Part shown: positions 9,839 through 22,985 of the stretch, in pieces | Numbering within the stretch: the first letter of the stretch is position 1 | Layout of the letters: the number at the start of each line of letters is the position of its first letter | NCBI GenBank assembly: GCA_029582155.1 | Contig: CM055895.1 | Coordinates: 47,695,720-47,759,719 of the forward strand | DNA length: 64,000 nucleotides | From: Panopea generosa | Lineage: Eukaryota > Mollusca > Bivalvia > Adapedonta > Hiatellidae | Reading direction: 5' to 3' | The notes under the pieces: generated by a model | Seen by the model: only the letters and a program-made list of their open reading frames with translations | What the model was told of the DNA's origin: nothing | Database searches by the model: none | Position numbers and translations under genes: made by a program

Positions 9839-12800
9839 CTGAACAAAATAGATGTTCATGTTCTGTACTTTATTCATCAACTGAACAAAAATGACGCTCG
9901 TCTTCTGTATTTTATTTATATACTGAACAAAAATGATGCTCGTCTCCTGTATTTTATTTATATACTGAACAAAAATGATGCTCGTCTTCTGTACTTTATT
10001 CATATACTAAACAAAAATGATTTTCGTCTTCTGTACTTTATTCATATATTGAACAAAAATGATGCTCGTCCTCTGTATTTTATTCATATTTAGAACAAAA
10101 ATAATAATCGTCTCCTGTATTTTATTCACATACAGAACAAAAATGATGTTCGTCTTCTGTACTTTATTCATATACTGAACAAAAATGATGTTCGTCTTCT
10201 GTACTTTATTCATATACTGAACAAAAATGATGTTCGTCTTCTGTACTTTATTCATATACTGAACAAAAAATGATGCTCATCTTCTGTACTTTATTAATAT
10301 ACTGAACAAAAATGATGCTCGTCTTCTGTATTTTATTTATATACTGAACAAAAATGATGCTCGTCTTCTGTACTTTATTCATATACTGAACAAAAATAAT
10401 GTTCGTCTTCTGTATTTTATTCATATACTGAACAAAAATAATTTTCGTCTCCTGTATTTTATTCACATACAGAACACAAATGATGCTCATCTTCTGTACT
10501 TAATTAATATGCTGAACAAAAATGATGTTCGTCTTCTGTATTTTATTCATATACTGAACAAAAATGATACTCGTCTCCTGTATTTTATTCACATACAGAA
10601 CAAAAATGATGCTCGTCTTCTGCATTTTATTCATATACTGAACAAAAATGATGTTCGTCTTCTGTATTTTATTCATATACTGAACAAAAATGATGCTCGT
10701 CTTCTGTATTTTATTCATATACTGAACAAAAATGATGCTCGTTTCCTGTATTTTATTCATATACTGAACAAAAATGATGTTCGTCTTCTGTATTTTATTC
10801 ATATACTGAACAAAAATGATGTTCGTCTTCTGTATTTTATACATATACTGAACAAAAATGATACTCGTCTCCTGTATTTTATTCATAAACGGAACAAAAA
10901 TGATGTTCGTTTTCTGTATTTTATTCATATACTGAACAAAAATGATGCTCGTCTTCTGTATTTTATTCATGTACTGAACAAAAATGATGCTCGTGTCCTG
11001 TATTTTATTCATCAGCTGAACAAAAATGATGCTCGTCTCCTGTATTTTATTCATAAGCTGAACAAAAATTATGCTCGTCTCCTGTATTTTATTCATAAAC
11101 TGAACAAAAAAGATACTCGTCTTCTGTATTTTATTCATATACTGAACAAAAATGATGCTCGTCTCTTGTATTTAACTCATTTACTGAACAAAAATGATGC
11201 TCGTCTTTTGTATTTTATTCATCTACTGAACAAAAATGATGTTCGTCTCCTGTATTTAACTCATATACTGAACAAAAATGATGCTCGTCTCCTGTATTTT
11301 ATTCATATACTGAACAAAAATGATGCTCGTCTTTTGTATTTAACTCATATACTGAAGAAAAAATGATGCTCGTCTTCAGTATTTTATAAATATACTGAAC
11401 AAAAATGATGCTCGTCTTCTGTATTTAACTCATATACTGAAGAAAAAATGATGCTCGTCTTCAGTATTTTATTCATATACTGAACAAAAATGATGCTCGT
11501 CTTTTGTATTTTATTCATCTACTGAACAAAAATGATGCTCGTCTCCTGTATTTAATTCATATACTGAACAAAAATGATGCTCGTCTTCTGTACTTTATTC
11601 ATATACTGAACAAAAATGATGTTCGTCTTCTGTACTTTATTCATATACTGAACAAAAATGATGCTCGTCTTCTGTATTTTATTCATGTACTTAACAAAAA
11701 TGATGCTTGTCTTCTGTATTTTATTCATAAGCTGAACAAAAATGATGCTCGTCTCCTGTATTTTATTCATAAGCTGAACAAAAATGATGCTCGTCTCCTG
11801 TATTTTATTCATATACTGAACAAAAAAGATACTCGTCTTCTGTATTTTATTCATATACTGCACAAAAAAGATGCTCGTCTTTTGTATTTTATTCATCTAC
11901 TGAACAAAAATGATGCTCATCTCCTGTATTTAATACATATACTGCACAAAAATGATGCTCGTCTCCTGTGTTTAATTCATATACTGAACAAAAATGATGT
12001 TCGTCTCCTGTGTTTTATACATATACTGAACAAAATTGATGCTCGTCTCCTGTATTTTATTCATATACTGAACAAAAATGATGCTCGTATCATGTGTTTA
12101 ATTCATATACTGAACAAAAAAGATGCTCGTCTCCTGTGTTTAATTCATAAACTGAACAAAAATGATGTTCGTCTCCTGTGTTTTATTCATATACTAAACA
12201 AAAATGATGCTCGTCTCCTGTATTTAACTCATATACTGAACAAAAATGATGCTCGTCTCCTGTGTTTAATTCATCAACTGAACAAAAATGATGCTTGTCT
12301 TCTGTATTTAACTCATATTTTTATTCATATATTGAACAAAAATGATGTTCGTCTTCTGAATTTTATTCATATACTGAACAAAAATGATGCTCGTCTTCTG
12401 TATTTTATTCATAAACTGAACAAAAATGATGTTCGTCTTCTGTATTTTATTCATATACTGAACAAAACTGATGCTCGTCTTCTGTATTTTATTCATATGC
12501 TGAACAAAAATGATGCTCGTCTCCTGTATTTTATCCATTAACTGAACAAAAATGATGCTCGTCTTCTGTATTTTATTCATATACAGAACAAAAATGAAGC
12601 TCGTCTCCTTTATTTTATTCATAAACTGAACAAAAATGATGCTCGTCTTCTGTATTTTATTCATATTTTTATTCATATACTGAACAAAAATGATTTTCGT
12701 CTCCTGTATTTTATTCATATACTGAACAAAAATGATACTCGTCTTCTGTATTTTATTCATAAACTGAACAAAAATGATGCTCGTCTCCTGTATTTTATTC

Positions 12801-13501
12801 ATATACTGAACAAAAATGATACTCGTCTTCGGTATTTTATTCATAAACTGAACAAAAATGATGCGCGTATTCTGTATTTTATTCATATACTGAACAAAAA
12901 TGATACTCGTCTCCTGTATTTTATTCATAAACTGAACAAAAATGATGCTCCTCTCCTGTATTTTATTCATATTCTGAACAAAAATGATGTTCGTCTTCTG
13001 TACTGTATTCATAAACTGAACAAAAATGATGTTCGTCTTCTGTATTTTATTCATATATTGAACAAAAATGATGCTCGTCTTCTATATTTTATTCATATAC
13101 TGAACAAAACTGATGCTCGTCTTCTGTATTTTATTCATATACTGAACAAAAATGATGCTCGTCTTCTGTATTTTATTCATATACTGAACAAAAATGATGC
13201 TCGTCTTCTGTATTTCATTCATATACTGAACAAAAATGATGCTCGTCTTCTGTACTTTATTCATATACTGAACAAAAATGACGTTCGTCTTCTGTACTTT
13301 ATTCATATACTGAACAAAAATGATGCTCGTCTTCTGTATTTTATTCATATACTGAACAAAACTGATGCTCGTCTTCTGTATTTTATTCATATACTGAACA
13401 AAAATGATGCTCGTCTTCTGTATTTTATTCATATACTGAACAAAAATGATGCTCGTCTTCTGTATTTCATTCATATACTGAACAAAAATGATACTCGTCT
13501 T

Positions 13502-16500
13502 CTGCATTTCATTTAAATACTAAACAAAAAATGATGCTCGTCTTCTGTACTTTATTCATATACTGAACAAAAATGATGTTCGTCTTCTGTACTTTATTCA
13601 TATACTGAACAAAAATGATGCTCGTCTTCTGTATTTTATTCATATACTGAACAAAAATGATGCTCGTCTTCTGTATTTTATTCATATACTGAACAAAATT
13701 GATGCTCTTCTTCTGTATTTCATTGATATACTGAACAAAAATGATGCTCGTCTTCTGTATTTCATTTATATACTGAACAAAAATGATGTTCGTCTTCTGT
13801 ATTTTATTCGTATACTGAACAAAAATGATGTTCGTCTTCTGTATTTTATTCATATACTGAACAAAAATGGTGCTCGTCTTCTGTATTTTATTTATATACT
13901 GAACAAAAATGATGCTCGTCTTCTGTATTTTATTTATATACTGAACAAAAATGAAGCTCGTCTTCTGTATTTTATTCATATACTGAACAAAAATGATGCT
14001 CGTCTTCTGTATTTTATTTATATACTGAACAAAAATGATGCTCGTCTTCTGTATTTCATTCATATACTGAACAAAAATGATACTCGTCTTCTGCATTTCA
14101 TTTATATACTAAACAAAAAATGATGCTCGTCTTCTGTACTTTATTCATATACTGAACAAAAATGATGTTCGTCTTCTGTACTTTATTCATAAACTGAACA
14201 AAAATGATGCTCGTCTTCTGTATTTTATTCATATACTGAACAAAACTGATGCTCGTCTTCTGTATTTTATTCATATACTGAACAAAATTGATGCTCTTCT
14301 TCTGTATTTCATTGATATACTGAACAAAAATGATGCTCGTCTTCTGTATTTCATTTATATACTGAACAAAAATGATGTTCGTCTTCTGAATTTTATTCAT
14401 ATACTGAACAAAAATGATGCTCATCTTCTGTATTTTATTCATATACTGAACAAAAATGGTGCTCGTCTTCTGTATTTTATTTATATACTGAACAAAAATG
14501 ATGCTCGTCTTCTGTATTTTATTTATATACTGAGCAAAAATGATGCTCGTCTTCTGTATTTTATTCATATATTGAACAAAAATGATGCTCGTCTTCTGTA
14601 TTTTATTTATATACTGAACAAAAATGATGCTCGTCTTCTGTATTTTATTCATATACTGAACAAAACTGATGCTCGTCTTCTGTATTTCATTTATAAACTG
14701 AACAAAAATGATGCTCGTCTTCTGTATTTTATTCATATACTGAACAAAACTGATGCTCGTCTTCTGTATTTTATTCATATACTGAACAAAAATGACGATC
14801 GTCTTCTGTATTTTATTCATATACTGAACAAAAATGTAGCTCGTCTTCTGTATTTCATTCATATACTGAACAAAAATGATACTCGTCTTCTGCATTTCAT
14901 TTATATACTAAACAAAAAATGATGCTCGTCTTCTGTACTTTATTCATATACTGAACAAAAATGATGTTCCTCTTCTGTACTTTATTCATATACTGAACAA
15001 AAATGATGCTCGTCTTCTGTATTTTATTCATATACTGAACAAAACTGATGCTCGTCTTCTGTATTTTATTCATATACTGAACAAAACTGATGCTCGTTTT
15101 CTGTATTTCATTTATACACTGAACAAAAATGATGCTCGTCTTCTGTATTTTATTCATATACTGAACAAAAATGATGTTCGTCTTCTGTACTTTATTCATA
15201 TACTGAACAAAAATGATGCTCGTCTTCTGTATTTTATTTATATACTGAACAAAAATGATGCTCGTCTTCTGTATTTTATTCATATACTGAACAAAAATGA
15301 TGCTCGTCTTCTGTACTTTATTCATATACTGAACAAAAATGACGTTCGTCTTCTGTACTTTATTCATATACTGAACAAAAATGATGTTCGTCTTCTGTAC
15401 TTTATTCATATACTGAACAAAAATGATGTTCGTCTTCTGTACTTTATTCATATACTGAACAAAAATGATGCTCGTCTTCTGTATTTTATTTATATACTGA
15501 ACAAAAATGATGCTCGTCTTCTGTATTTTATTCATATACTGAACAAAAATGATGCTCGTCTTCTGTATTTTATTTATATACTGAACAAAAATGATGCTCG
15601 TCTTCTGTATTTTATTCATATACTGAACAAAACTGATGCTCGTCTTCTGTATTTCATTGATATACTGAACAAAAATGATGCTCGTCTTCTGTATTTTATT
15701 TATAAACTGAACAAAACTGATGCTCGTCTTCTGTATTTTATTCATATACTGAACAAAAATGATGCTCGTCTTCTGTATTTTATTTATATACTGAACAAAA
15801 ATGATGCTCGTCTTCTGTATTTTATTCATATACTGAACAAAACTGATGCTCGTCTTCTGTATTTCATTTATATACTGAACAAAAATGATGCTCGTCTTCT
15901 GTATTTTATTCATAAACTGAACAAAACTGATGCTCGTCTTCTGTATTTTATTCATATACTGAACAAAAATGATGCTCGTCTTCTGTATTTTATTCATATA
16001 CTGAACAAAAATGATGCTCGTCTTCTGTATTTCATTCATATACTGAACAAAAATGATACTCGTCTTCTGCATTTCATTTATATACTAAACAAAAAATGAT
16101 GCTCGTCTTCTGTACTTTATTTATATACTGAACAAAAATGATGCTCATCTTCTGTATTTTATTGATATACTGAACAAAAATGATGCTCGTCTTCTGTATT
16201 TTATTCATATGCTGAACAAAAAAGATGCTCGTCTTCTGTATTTTATTTATATACTGAACAAAAATGATGCTCGTCTTCTGTATTTTATTCATATACTGAA
16301 CAAAACTGATGCTCGTCTTCTGTATTTCATTTATATACTGAACAAAAATGATGCTCGTCTTCTGTATTTCATTCATATACTGAACAAAACTGATGCTCGT
16401 CTTCTGTATTTTATTCATATACTGAACAAAAATGATGCTCGTCTTCTGTATTTTATTCATATACTGAACAAAAATGATGCTCGTCTTCTGTATTTCATTC

Positions 16501-16860
16501 ATATACTGAACAAAAATGATACTCGTCTTCTGCATTTCATTTATATACTAAACAAAAAATGATGCTCGTCTTCTGTACTACATTCATATACTGAACAAAA
16601 ATGATGCTCGTCTTCTGTATTTTATTTATATACTGAACAAAAATGATGCTCGTCTTCTGTATTTTATTCATATACTGAACAAAAATGATGCTCGTCTTCT
16701 GTATTTTATTTATATACTAAACAAAAACTGATGTTCGTCTTCTGTACTTTATTTATATACTGAACAAAAATGATGCTCGTCTTCTGTATTTTATTTATAT
16801 ACTGAACAAAAATGATACTCGTCTTCTGCATTTCATTTATATACTAAACAAAAACTGATG
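13502..16860. repeat. Higher-order modules inside the 42 bp minisatellite
   Basis: A marker unit reading CTGCATTTCATTTATATACT followed by AAACAAAAAATG (TTTAAATACT in the first case; one extra A compared with the normal unit) sits at about 13502, 14091, 14890, 16067 and 16530, and a relative at 16826 reads AAACAAAAACTG. The first four intervals are 589, 799, 1177 and 463 bp, that is 14, 19, 28 and 11 units plus one base; the last is 296 bp, seven units plus two. Each module starts with the same run of TGTACTTTATTCATA units. The minus-strand frames end at these marks, which is why they come as separate blocks. Confidence 0.85.
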
Positions 16861-17280
16861 CTCGTCTTCTGTACTTTATTTATATACTGAACAAAAATGA
16901 TGCTCATCTTCTGTATTTTATTGATATACTGAACAAAAATGATGCTCGTCTTCTGTATTTTATTCATATGCTGAACAAAAAAGATGCTCGTCTTCTGTAT
17001 TTTATTTATATACTGAACAAAAATGATGCTCGTCTTCTGTATTTTATTCATATACTGAACAAAACTGATGCTCGTCTTCTGTATTTCATTTATATACTGA
17101 ACAAAAATGATGCTCGTCTTCTGTATTTCATTTATGTACTGAACAAAAATGATGCTCGTCTTCTGTATTTTATTTATATACTGAACAAAACTGATGCTCG
17201 TCTTCTGTATTTTATTCATATACTGAACAAAACTGATGCTCGTTTTCTGTATTTTATTCATATACTGAACAAAAATGATG

Positions 17281-17917
17281 TTCGTCTTCTGTATTTTATT
17301 CATATACTGAACAAAAATGATGCTCGTCTTCTCTATTTTATTCATATACTGAACAAAAATGATGTTTGTCTTTTGTATTTTATTCATATACTGAACAAAA
17401 ATAATACTCGTCTCCTGTATTTTATTCATATACTGAACAAAACTGATGTTCGTCTTCTGTACTTTATTCATATACTGAACAAAAATGATGCTCGTCTTCT
17501 GTTCTTTATTTATATACTGAACAAAAATGATGCTCGTCTTCTGTATTTTATTCATATACTGAACAAAACTGATGCTCGTCTTCTGTATTTCATTTATATA
17601 CTGAACAAAAATGATGCTCGTCTTCTGTATTTTATTTATATACTGAACAAAACTGATGCTCCTCTTCTGTATTTTATTCATATACTGAACAAAACTGATG
17701 CTCGTTTTCTCTATTTTATTCATATACTGAACAAAAATGATGTTCGTCTTCTGTATTTTATTCATATACTGAACAAAAATGATGCTCGTCTTCTCTATTT
17801 TATTCATATACTGAACAAAAATGATGTTTGTCTTTTGTATTTTATTCATATACTGAACAAAAATAATACTCGTCTCCTGTATTTTATTCATATACTGAAC
17901 AAAACTGATGTTCGTCT
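17281..17917. repeat. 462 bp duplicated block within the minisatellite
   Basis: A rare sequence of variants (CTTCTCTATTTTATTCATAT, then TGATGTTTGTCTTTTG, then AATAATACTCGTCTCC) occurs at about 17281-17455 and again at 17743-17917. The shift is 462 bp, exactly 11 units, so a run of eleven units was duplicated as a block, recently enough to keep its private variants. Confidence 0.8.
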
Positions 17918-18280
17918 TCTGTACTTAATTCATATACTGAACAAAAATGATGCTCGTCTTCTGTTCTTTATTTATATACTGAACAAAAATGATGTTCATC
18001 TTCTGTTCTTTATTCATATACTGAACAAAACTGATGTTCGTCTTCTTTACTTTATTCATATATTGAACAAAAATGATGCTCGTCTTCTGTTCGTTATTTA
18101 TATACTGAACAAAAATGATGTTCGTCTTCTGTACTTTATTCATAAACTGAACAAAATGATGCTCGTCTTCTGTACTTTATTCATATACTGAACAAAAATG
18201 ATGTTCGTCTTCTGTACTTTATTCATATACTGAACATAAATGATGCTCGTCTTCTGTACTTCATTTATATACTGAACAAA

Positions 18281-18552
18281 GTCGAAATTAATGTATATGT
18301 ATCGGAAGAGTATTCTAAAGCGCCTTTGTATATACACGATTATAGCTCTATTGTTACGGGGAAACTGATATATAATATCGATTAAATGTAGTAGGGGTCG
18401 AAAACAAGAACCACAACTGCACGTAAACATATATATATTTTTTTTTTAAGTATGCAATCCGCTATTTCATGTTCTTTATAAATTATGTACATATCATTAC
18501 ATAAATTATTACGTATAAGTAGTTGCTTATTCTTCAGAAAGTCAGGTGTCCT
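18281..18552. other. No feature seen
   Basis: Right flank of the minisatellite, AT-rich with a T run at about 18434-18446. Nothing else recognised. Confidence 0.4.
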
Positions 18553-18740
18553 AAAATATAAAAAAGCTTAATACTTTTTATTTAAAACAAAGGTAGGAGA
18601 TTCGCGTATATTCAATAGGCAATTATTCCATAGTTTAACAACAGAATGGATTCATACATTATGAGTTACTTATTCGATTCTGCTAACAATGGTAGTACTA
18701 TGTTTTGAAAATAATAATAAGCACTATCTTCAATCAAGTT
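18553..18740 (-). pseudogene. LINE C-terminal remnant
   Basis: One minus-strand frame gives HSVVKLWNNCLLNIRESPTF followed within ten residues by VLNKKY and a stop. The pattern xxLWNxLPxxIRxxxxxxxFKKxx is the usual tail after the reverse transcriptase of many non-LTR retrotransposons. The L-P after WN has decayed to C-L-L, and two in-frame stops lie just upstream, so this is dead. Too little remains to name the clade. Confidence 0.4.
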
Positions 18741-19599
18741 AGATGATAAAGTAAACTTATAGAATAGAGCCATTCCATTTATTTCATTTTATTCATAATA
18801 ATGAATTATTGATATTGTTTTTTTTCACTCAATGAGAGCCAACCTATTTCTTGATGTAATTCTTTCAAGTGAAATTGACCTGATTACTCAAGAGCCTAAC
18901 CTAGCTGCATCATTTTAACTTTTTTTTCAGATCCGTGACATTCTTTTTCATATAAAAACTCATTTATCCCAAATGACAGACGAATATTTGAATAGGATGC
19001 GTATAAATGAAACATTAAATTGATTTAGATTGTTTCCGTTCAGCTGAAATTTAATTGTTCTCATAATTTCTAGTAAACGTGACACCGAGGTTAAACATTA
19101 TCAATAGGTTCGTACCAATTACCATTGACGCTGAATGCTGTACCTAATTGTCTATGGCGTTTTACAAATTTGACTTGATATCCAACTTGTCGGATGAAAG
19201 TAGAATTGCTTCTGTTTGTAATTTGATTGAAATCAACTAGTCATTGTTTTTACCATAAGAAACACTTCGTGAATGAACATAGTACCTTCTAAGTCTGAAA
19301 TATTTAACGTGGAGCACGCTAAAGAAGTGTCATCTGGAAGTCATTTTTGCTTTAAAGGGTATCCGTAATGTCCATAACATTTATTTAAAAAAAAGGTCAT
19401 TCACATTTCTATAAATAAGAGGCAAAGTTATATTACTGCGCATAAGTTTATTTTTCACACGTCTAACTATAACCTTAAATAATGCTTCAGAAACGGCGTT
19501 ATCATCCATTTTCACGCTCATTTATTCCCCAATAATAACTAAACATGCATTGCTTATGAAACATTTAAAAATAGAATGCGGAAGGATCTTGTTGACGGT
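18741..19599. other. No feature seen
   Basis: AT-rich sequence with no repeat partner found in the window and no notable reading frame. Confidence 0.4.
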
Positions 19600-19755
19600 T
19601 AAAGTCAGAAGTTCTTACAATCTCACCGATGGCACTACATCCACGTACTGTAGACACTTTTCTGCATATGCTTAGTATGGTTCTAACAAGAAAGACTTCG
19701 AGCGTGATTTGCCTTAGTTGTAAGAACATGTTTCACAATCGAAGTAAAGTATATA
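19600..19755 (+). repeat. SINE-D tail copy
   Basis: Matches SINE-D in order: a CATATGCTTAGTATGGTTCT block, AAAGACTTCGAGCGTGATTT, TTGTAAGAACATGTTTCACA and the end CAATCGAAGTAAA. The head with the RNA polymerase III boxes is not recognisable. Confidence 0.65.
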
Positions 19756-19884
19756 ATTTAAAACTAAACGTACTGTAAATACTGGCAATGTATAAAAAAA
19801 CCTACTGTCCGAACATTTCGGTTTTATGACATATTTTACTGACCATTATTCAAAGGTTAAGCAAAAATGTATAGTACTCTATTA

Positions 19885-20312
19885 CAAATAGCCCGTGTGG
19901 TTCCGGCTAAGAATAGAATCGCTATCGATCTCTGCAGAGGGGTAGGAATTCTCCGAATGGGTGTAATGTTCATTTTATCATTTTTTGTCATGTTCACTAT
20001 TGTGGTTAAATTATCAACCCCTGTGTGGTTCCAGGGAGCCATAAGTGATGACAAGAATAGGATCACTGTGGCTTATGCATGTCGTAAGAAGCGACAAATT
20101 GATTAATATGGTATAATTTGCTGAAACTCTGCAGTTCTGCAGGTATCAAGGCTCTAGGCTCATTCTGCATATTCATTTCTTGATGTATTTTTTTTATCTG
20201 TATGTTAATTTGTCTTTTTTGTACATGTAAAGTGAACCTGGAATCTTCCTTCCTGTTGGCGTCGAATAACCTATAATGTGTTGGTACGCCGTTAAACCCT
20301 ATTTATTCATTC
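19885..20312 (+). repeat. Interspersed repeat R1, copy 2
   Basis: Second copy of the family at 160-590, colinear over its full length, ending GCCGTTAAACCCTATTTATT. A 79-codon frame at 19867-20106 is simply the repeat read through; the equivalent frame in copy 1 is shorter and differs. Confidence 0.8.
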
Positions 20313-21227
20313 TATTACAAAAACGTCATATTTTTACAGCTGTCAATGTAGACAGAACGTAAAATGTATCCATAAATAAAAGTATAAAAGAAAATCGCAG
20401 GTTTGAATGGTGTACCGTGACACAAACTGCAAAACAAGGAATAGTCCTATATAACATAACCATATGATATCGATTGTTTCCGGCTCTATCAATGGCATTA
20501 CCCTGTTTTGCCCGTTCTGGTCAAATATCTGTCGAAATTAATAAACAGACCTTCATACAAAGGAGACAAATATATTGAAATACAGTAATACAGTCCTCGA
20601 TAACTCTTAATTCATCAGCCCTTGAGAGAATATTATGAATAATTTCAGATAATTGTCGAATACTGTACAATGCGCTGAATACGGTAACATGTACCGTAGT
20701 GAAAGAATGGACACTGTGAACGTTAATGAGTATCACAGAACAATTAACAGTGCACTGTTTTAAACAGAAATGCACTTCATGATCACTGAAAGCATTTTAA
20801 TTGTTTTAGATCGTCTTACAACTGTTGCTCCGACTATACAGGAAAGATTATTGGCTGGCCAGATTGATAGTTTTTTACAATTTCAAATAGCTTAAAGAAA
20901 CTTCTTTCATTTTTACAGTGACTGTGTATCACTATGCATCTTAACACTGTTATATAGCTCCATCCAACAGTATCAATAATACCTCAGTTTGGTAATTGAT
21001 ACTTAATGAGTACTTGTAATTAACATCCCATGAACGCAACCCATGCACGCACACCTAAGCTTTGTGCATTTTTTTCAATAAAAAATCGTTTTGTTTTTTT
21101 TTAAAATGAGTTTTTATACCGGTTTACATTTTCTAACGAGGGAACTCATATTTGACAATGCGCATTTAGTAATAAGAGAAACTCATAGTTGATGGTGTGC
21201 ATTCTATTATGATGAAAAGTCTTATCT
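20313..21227. other. No supported gene
   Basis: AT-rich sequence. An 84-codon minus-strand frame at 20521-20775 has mixed composition but no recognisable family and no splice context I can defend. Confidence 0.35.
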
Positions 21228-22118
21228 CATAATCGGTATTTATTATGTCATAACTGGTACTCACATAGTCGGTATTTATAATGTCATATTCGATATTCAT
21301 AATCTCGTAATCGGTTTTTATAATGTCATAATCGGTACTCACATAATCGGTTTTCATAATGTCATAATCGGCATTTATAAGGTCATACTCGGTACTCACA
21401 TAATCGGTATTCGTAATATCATAATCGGTACTCACATTATCGGTACACACATAATCGGTATTTATATAATCGGAATTCATAATCTCATAATCGGTACTCA
21501 CATAATCGGTACTCACATAATCGGTTTTCATAATCCCATAATCAGTACTAACATAATCGGTACTCACATAATCGGTACTCACATAATCGGTACTCATAAT
21601 CTCATAATCGTTACTCACATAATCGGTAGTCACATAATCGGTATTCATAATTTCATAATCGGTACTCATATAATCGGTACTCATATAATCGGTATTCAAA
21701 TAATCGGTACTCACATTATCGGTACTCACATAATCGGTTCTCACATAATCGCTATTCATAATCGGTATTTATTTATAATATCATAATGTCATAATCGGTA
21801 GTCACATAGTCGCTATTCATAATGTCATGGTCGGTTTTTATAATGTCATAATCGGTACTCACATATCGGTATTCATAATGTTATAATCGATACTCTCATA
21901 ATCGGTTTTCATAATGTCATAATCGTTATTTATAATGTCATAATCGGTACTCACATAATCGCATTTCATAATGTCATAATCGGTACTCACATAATCGCTT
22001 TTCATTATGACATAATCGGTATTTATAATGTCATAATCGGTTCTCACATTATCGCTATTCATAATGTCATAATCGGTTTTTATAATGTCATAATCGGTAT
22101 TCACATAATCGGTATTCA
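21228..22118. repeat. 15/21 bp satellite (ATAATCGGTACTCAC)n
   Basis: About 55-60 units. The basic unit is CATAATCGGTACTCA (15 bp); many units carry a six-base TAATGT or TAATCT insertion, giving 21 bp. In the minus frame this reads TDYVS or TDYDIMN repeats, so frames of 86 and 197 codons appear. All inserted lengths are multiples of three, which keeps the frame open without any need for selection. Confidence 0.9.
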
Positions 22119-22884
22119 ATTTCGAGGTTCAGGTGTATTTCATAATCCGATTAAGGGCGGCAACTTCTAACTTGCAAAGTATTGTATTATAAGTCCCAAC
22201 CGTATTACATAGTGTGCGTTCTTTTACGAGTGCATATCCCTTTTGATAATGAGCATTTTGTAAGGGTTACTATAAGTTAAAAATCAATATATTATTATTA
22301 TTATCATTATTACCATTTTATGATACCAATTAAGCGTTCGTTCTTTTTTATTCATACACGTTCAAGATTGCTGTAGAGAACAAAATATGAATGCCATCTA
22401 ATATAAACTATTAAAGATATGTACGTAAGAAGCCTCGGATAAAATATTGATTATGTGATTAAACTATCACAAGAATTAACACGTTCATGCAAAATAATAC
22501 AAACGATTACATATATACATACATACATTACGAGCATTCTATTATTAGAACATAACATTATACCATGCTTAGAGTTTTAAAAATACGACAAAGTGTATTG
22601 TATGATGTTCAGAATACGTTCAAAGCATATTCCATAATACATATTGCAAATCGTACGTAATACAGAGCATTGCTTATTTATTTGTGCTACATCTTTTTCA
22701 CAACTTATTGTTTCACATATTAATATTGCCATATATCACGTATAAGACGTTCATGATCTATCTCACCCAACCGTACAATTTAATGCAAAATAATCACATC
22801 TCATTTTAAAGAAAGTGTGTTATAGGAATAGTAAAACGCCATTAATTTTCTGAAACCCTTTTCATTTTTTCTTTAACTTGTAAT
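22119..22884. other. No feature seen
   Basis: AT-rich spacer with a short ATTATTATTATCATTATTA run near 22293. Nothing else recognised. Confidence 0.4.
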
Positions 22885-22985
22885 CGTATCGGCCAGGTGG
22901 TGAAGTCAGGTGATGCTGTCATGTGTCGAGGTCATGTCACGGTGGGTGGCGGGTTGCACATAATGACTGGAAGTTCCGTCATCGA
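22885..22985 (+). repeat. Possible tRNA-like SINE head
   Basis: TCGGCCAGGTGGTGAAGTCA resembles the start of a leucine-type tRNA head (compare GGCCAGGTGGTCTAAGGCGC at 44953), followed by a GC-richer 70 bp patch that stands out from its surroundings. No acceptable B-box is seen until CATCGAATCC, so the call is weak. Confidence 0.3.

Larger units (their letters stand above)
9839..18280. repeat. 42 bp minisatellite, about 201 units
   Basis: The unit is CTGAACAAAAATGATGCTCG, then TCTTCTGTATTTTATTCATATA. The array is 8,442 bp, 201 units of 42 bp, with rare indels. Because 42 equals 14 codons, translation stays open: the plus strand gives ILNKNDARLLYFIH repeated and the minus strand gives MNKIQKTSIIFVQY repeated, producing frames up to 407 codons. 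Changes fall at all codon positions in both frames (for example GCT/GTT and CTT/CTC), and single-base indels break every frame, so there is no sign of protein selection. The first part (to about 13.05 kb) is heterogeneous, with CTCCTG and ATAAACTG variants and a 12 bp ATTTTTATTCAT insertion at about 12316 and 12667; the rest is more uniform. Confidence 0.95.

Noticed and set aside
10007..18191. Long reading frames (up to 407 codons) inside the 42 bp array, on both strands
   Set aside because: They follow from a unit length divisible by three. Changes hit both frames without bias, single-base indels end the frames, and there are no start, splice or promoter signals.
9839..18280. CRISPR-like reading of the regular repeats
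   Set aside because: There are no unique spacers; units are contiguous and the host is eukaryotic.
21166..22119. Frames of 197 and 86 codons with TDY repeats
   Set aside because: Product of the 15/21 bp satellite; all insertions are multiples of three and composition is fixed by the repeat.
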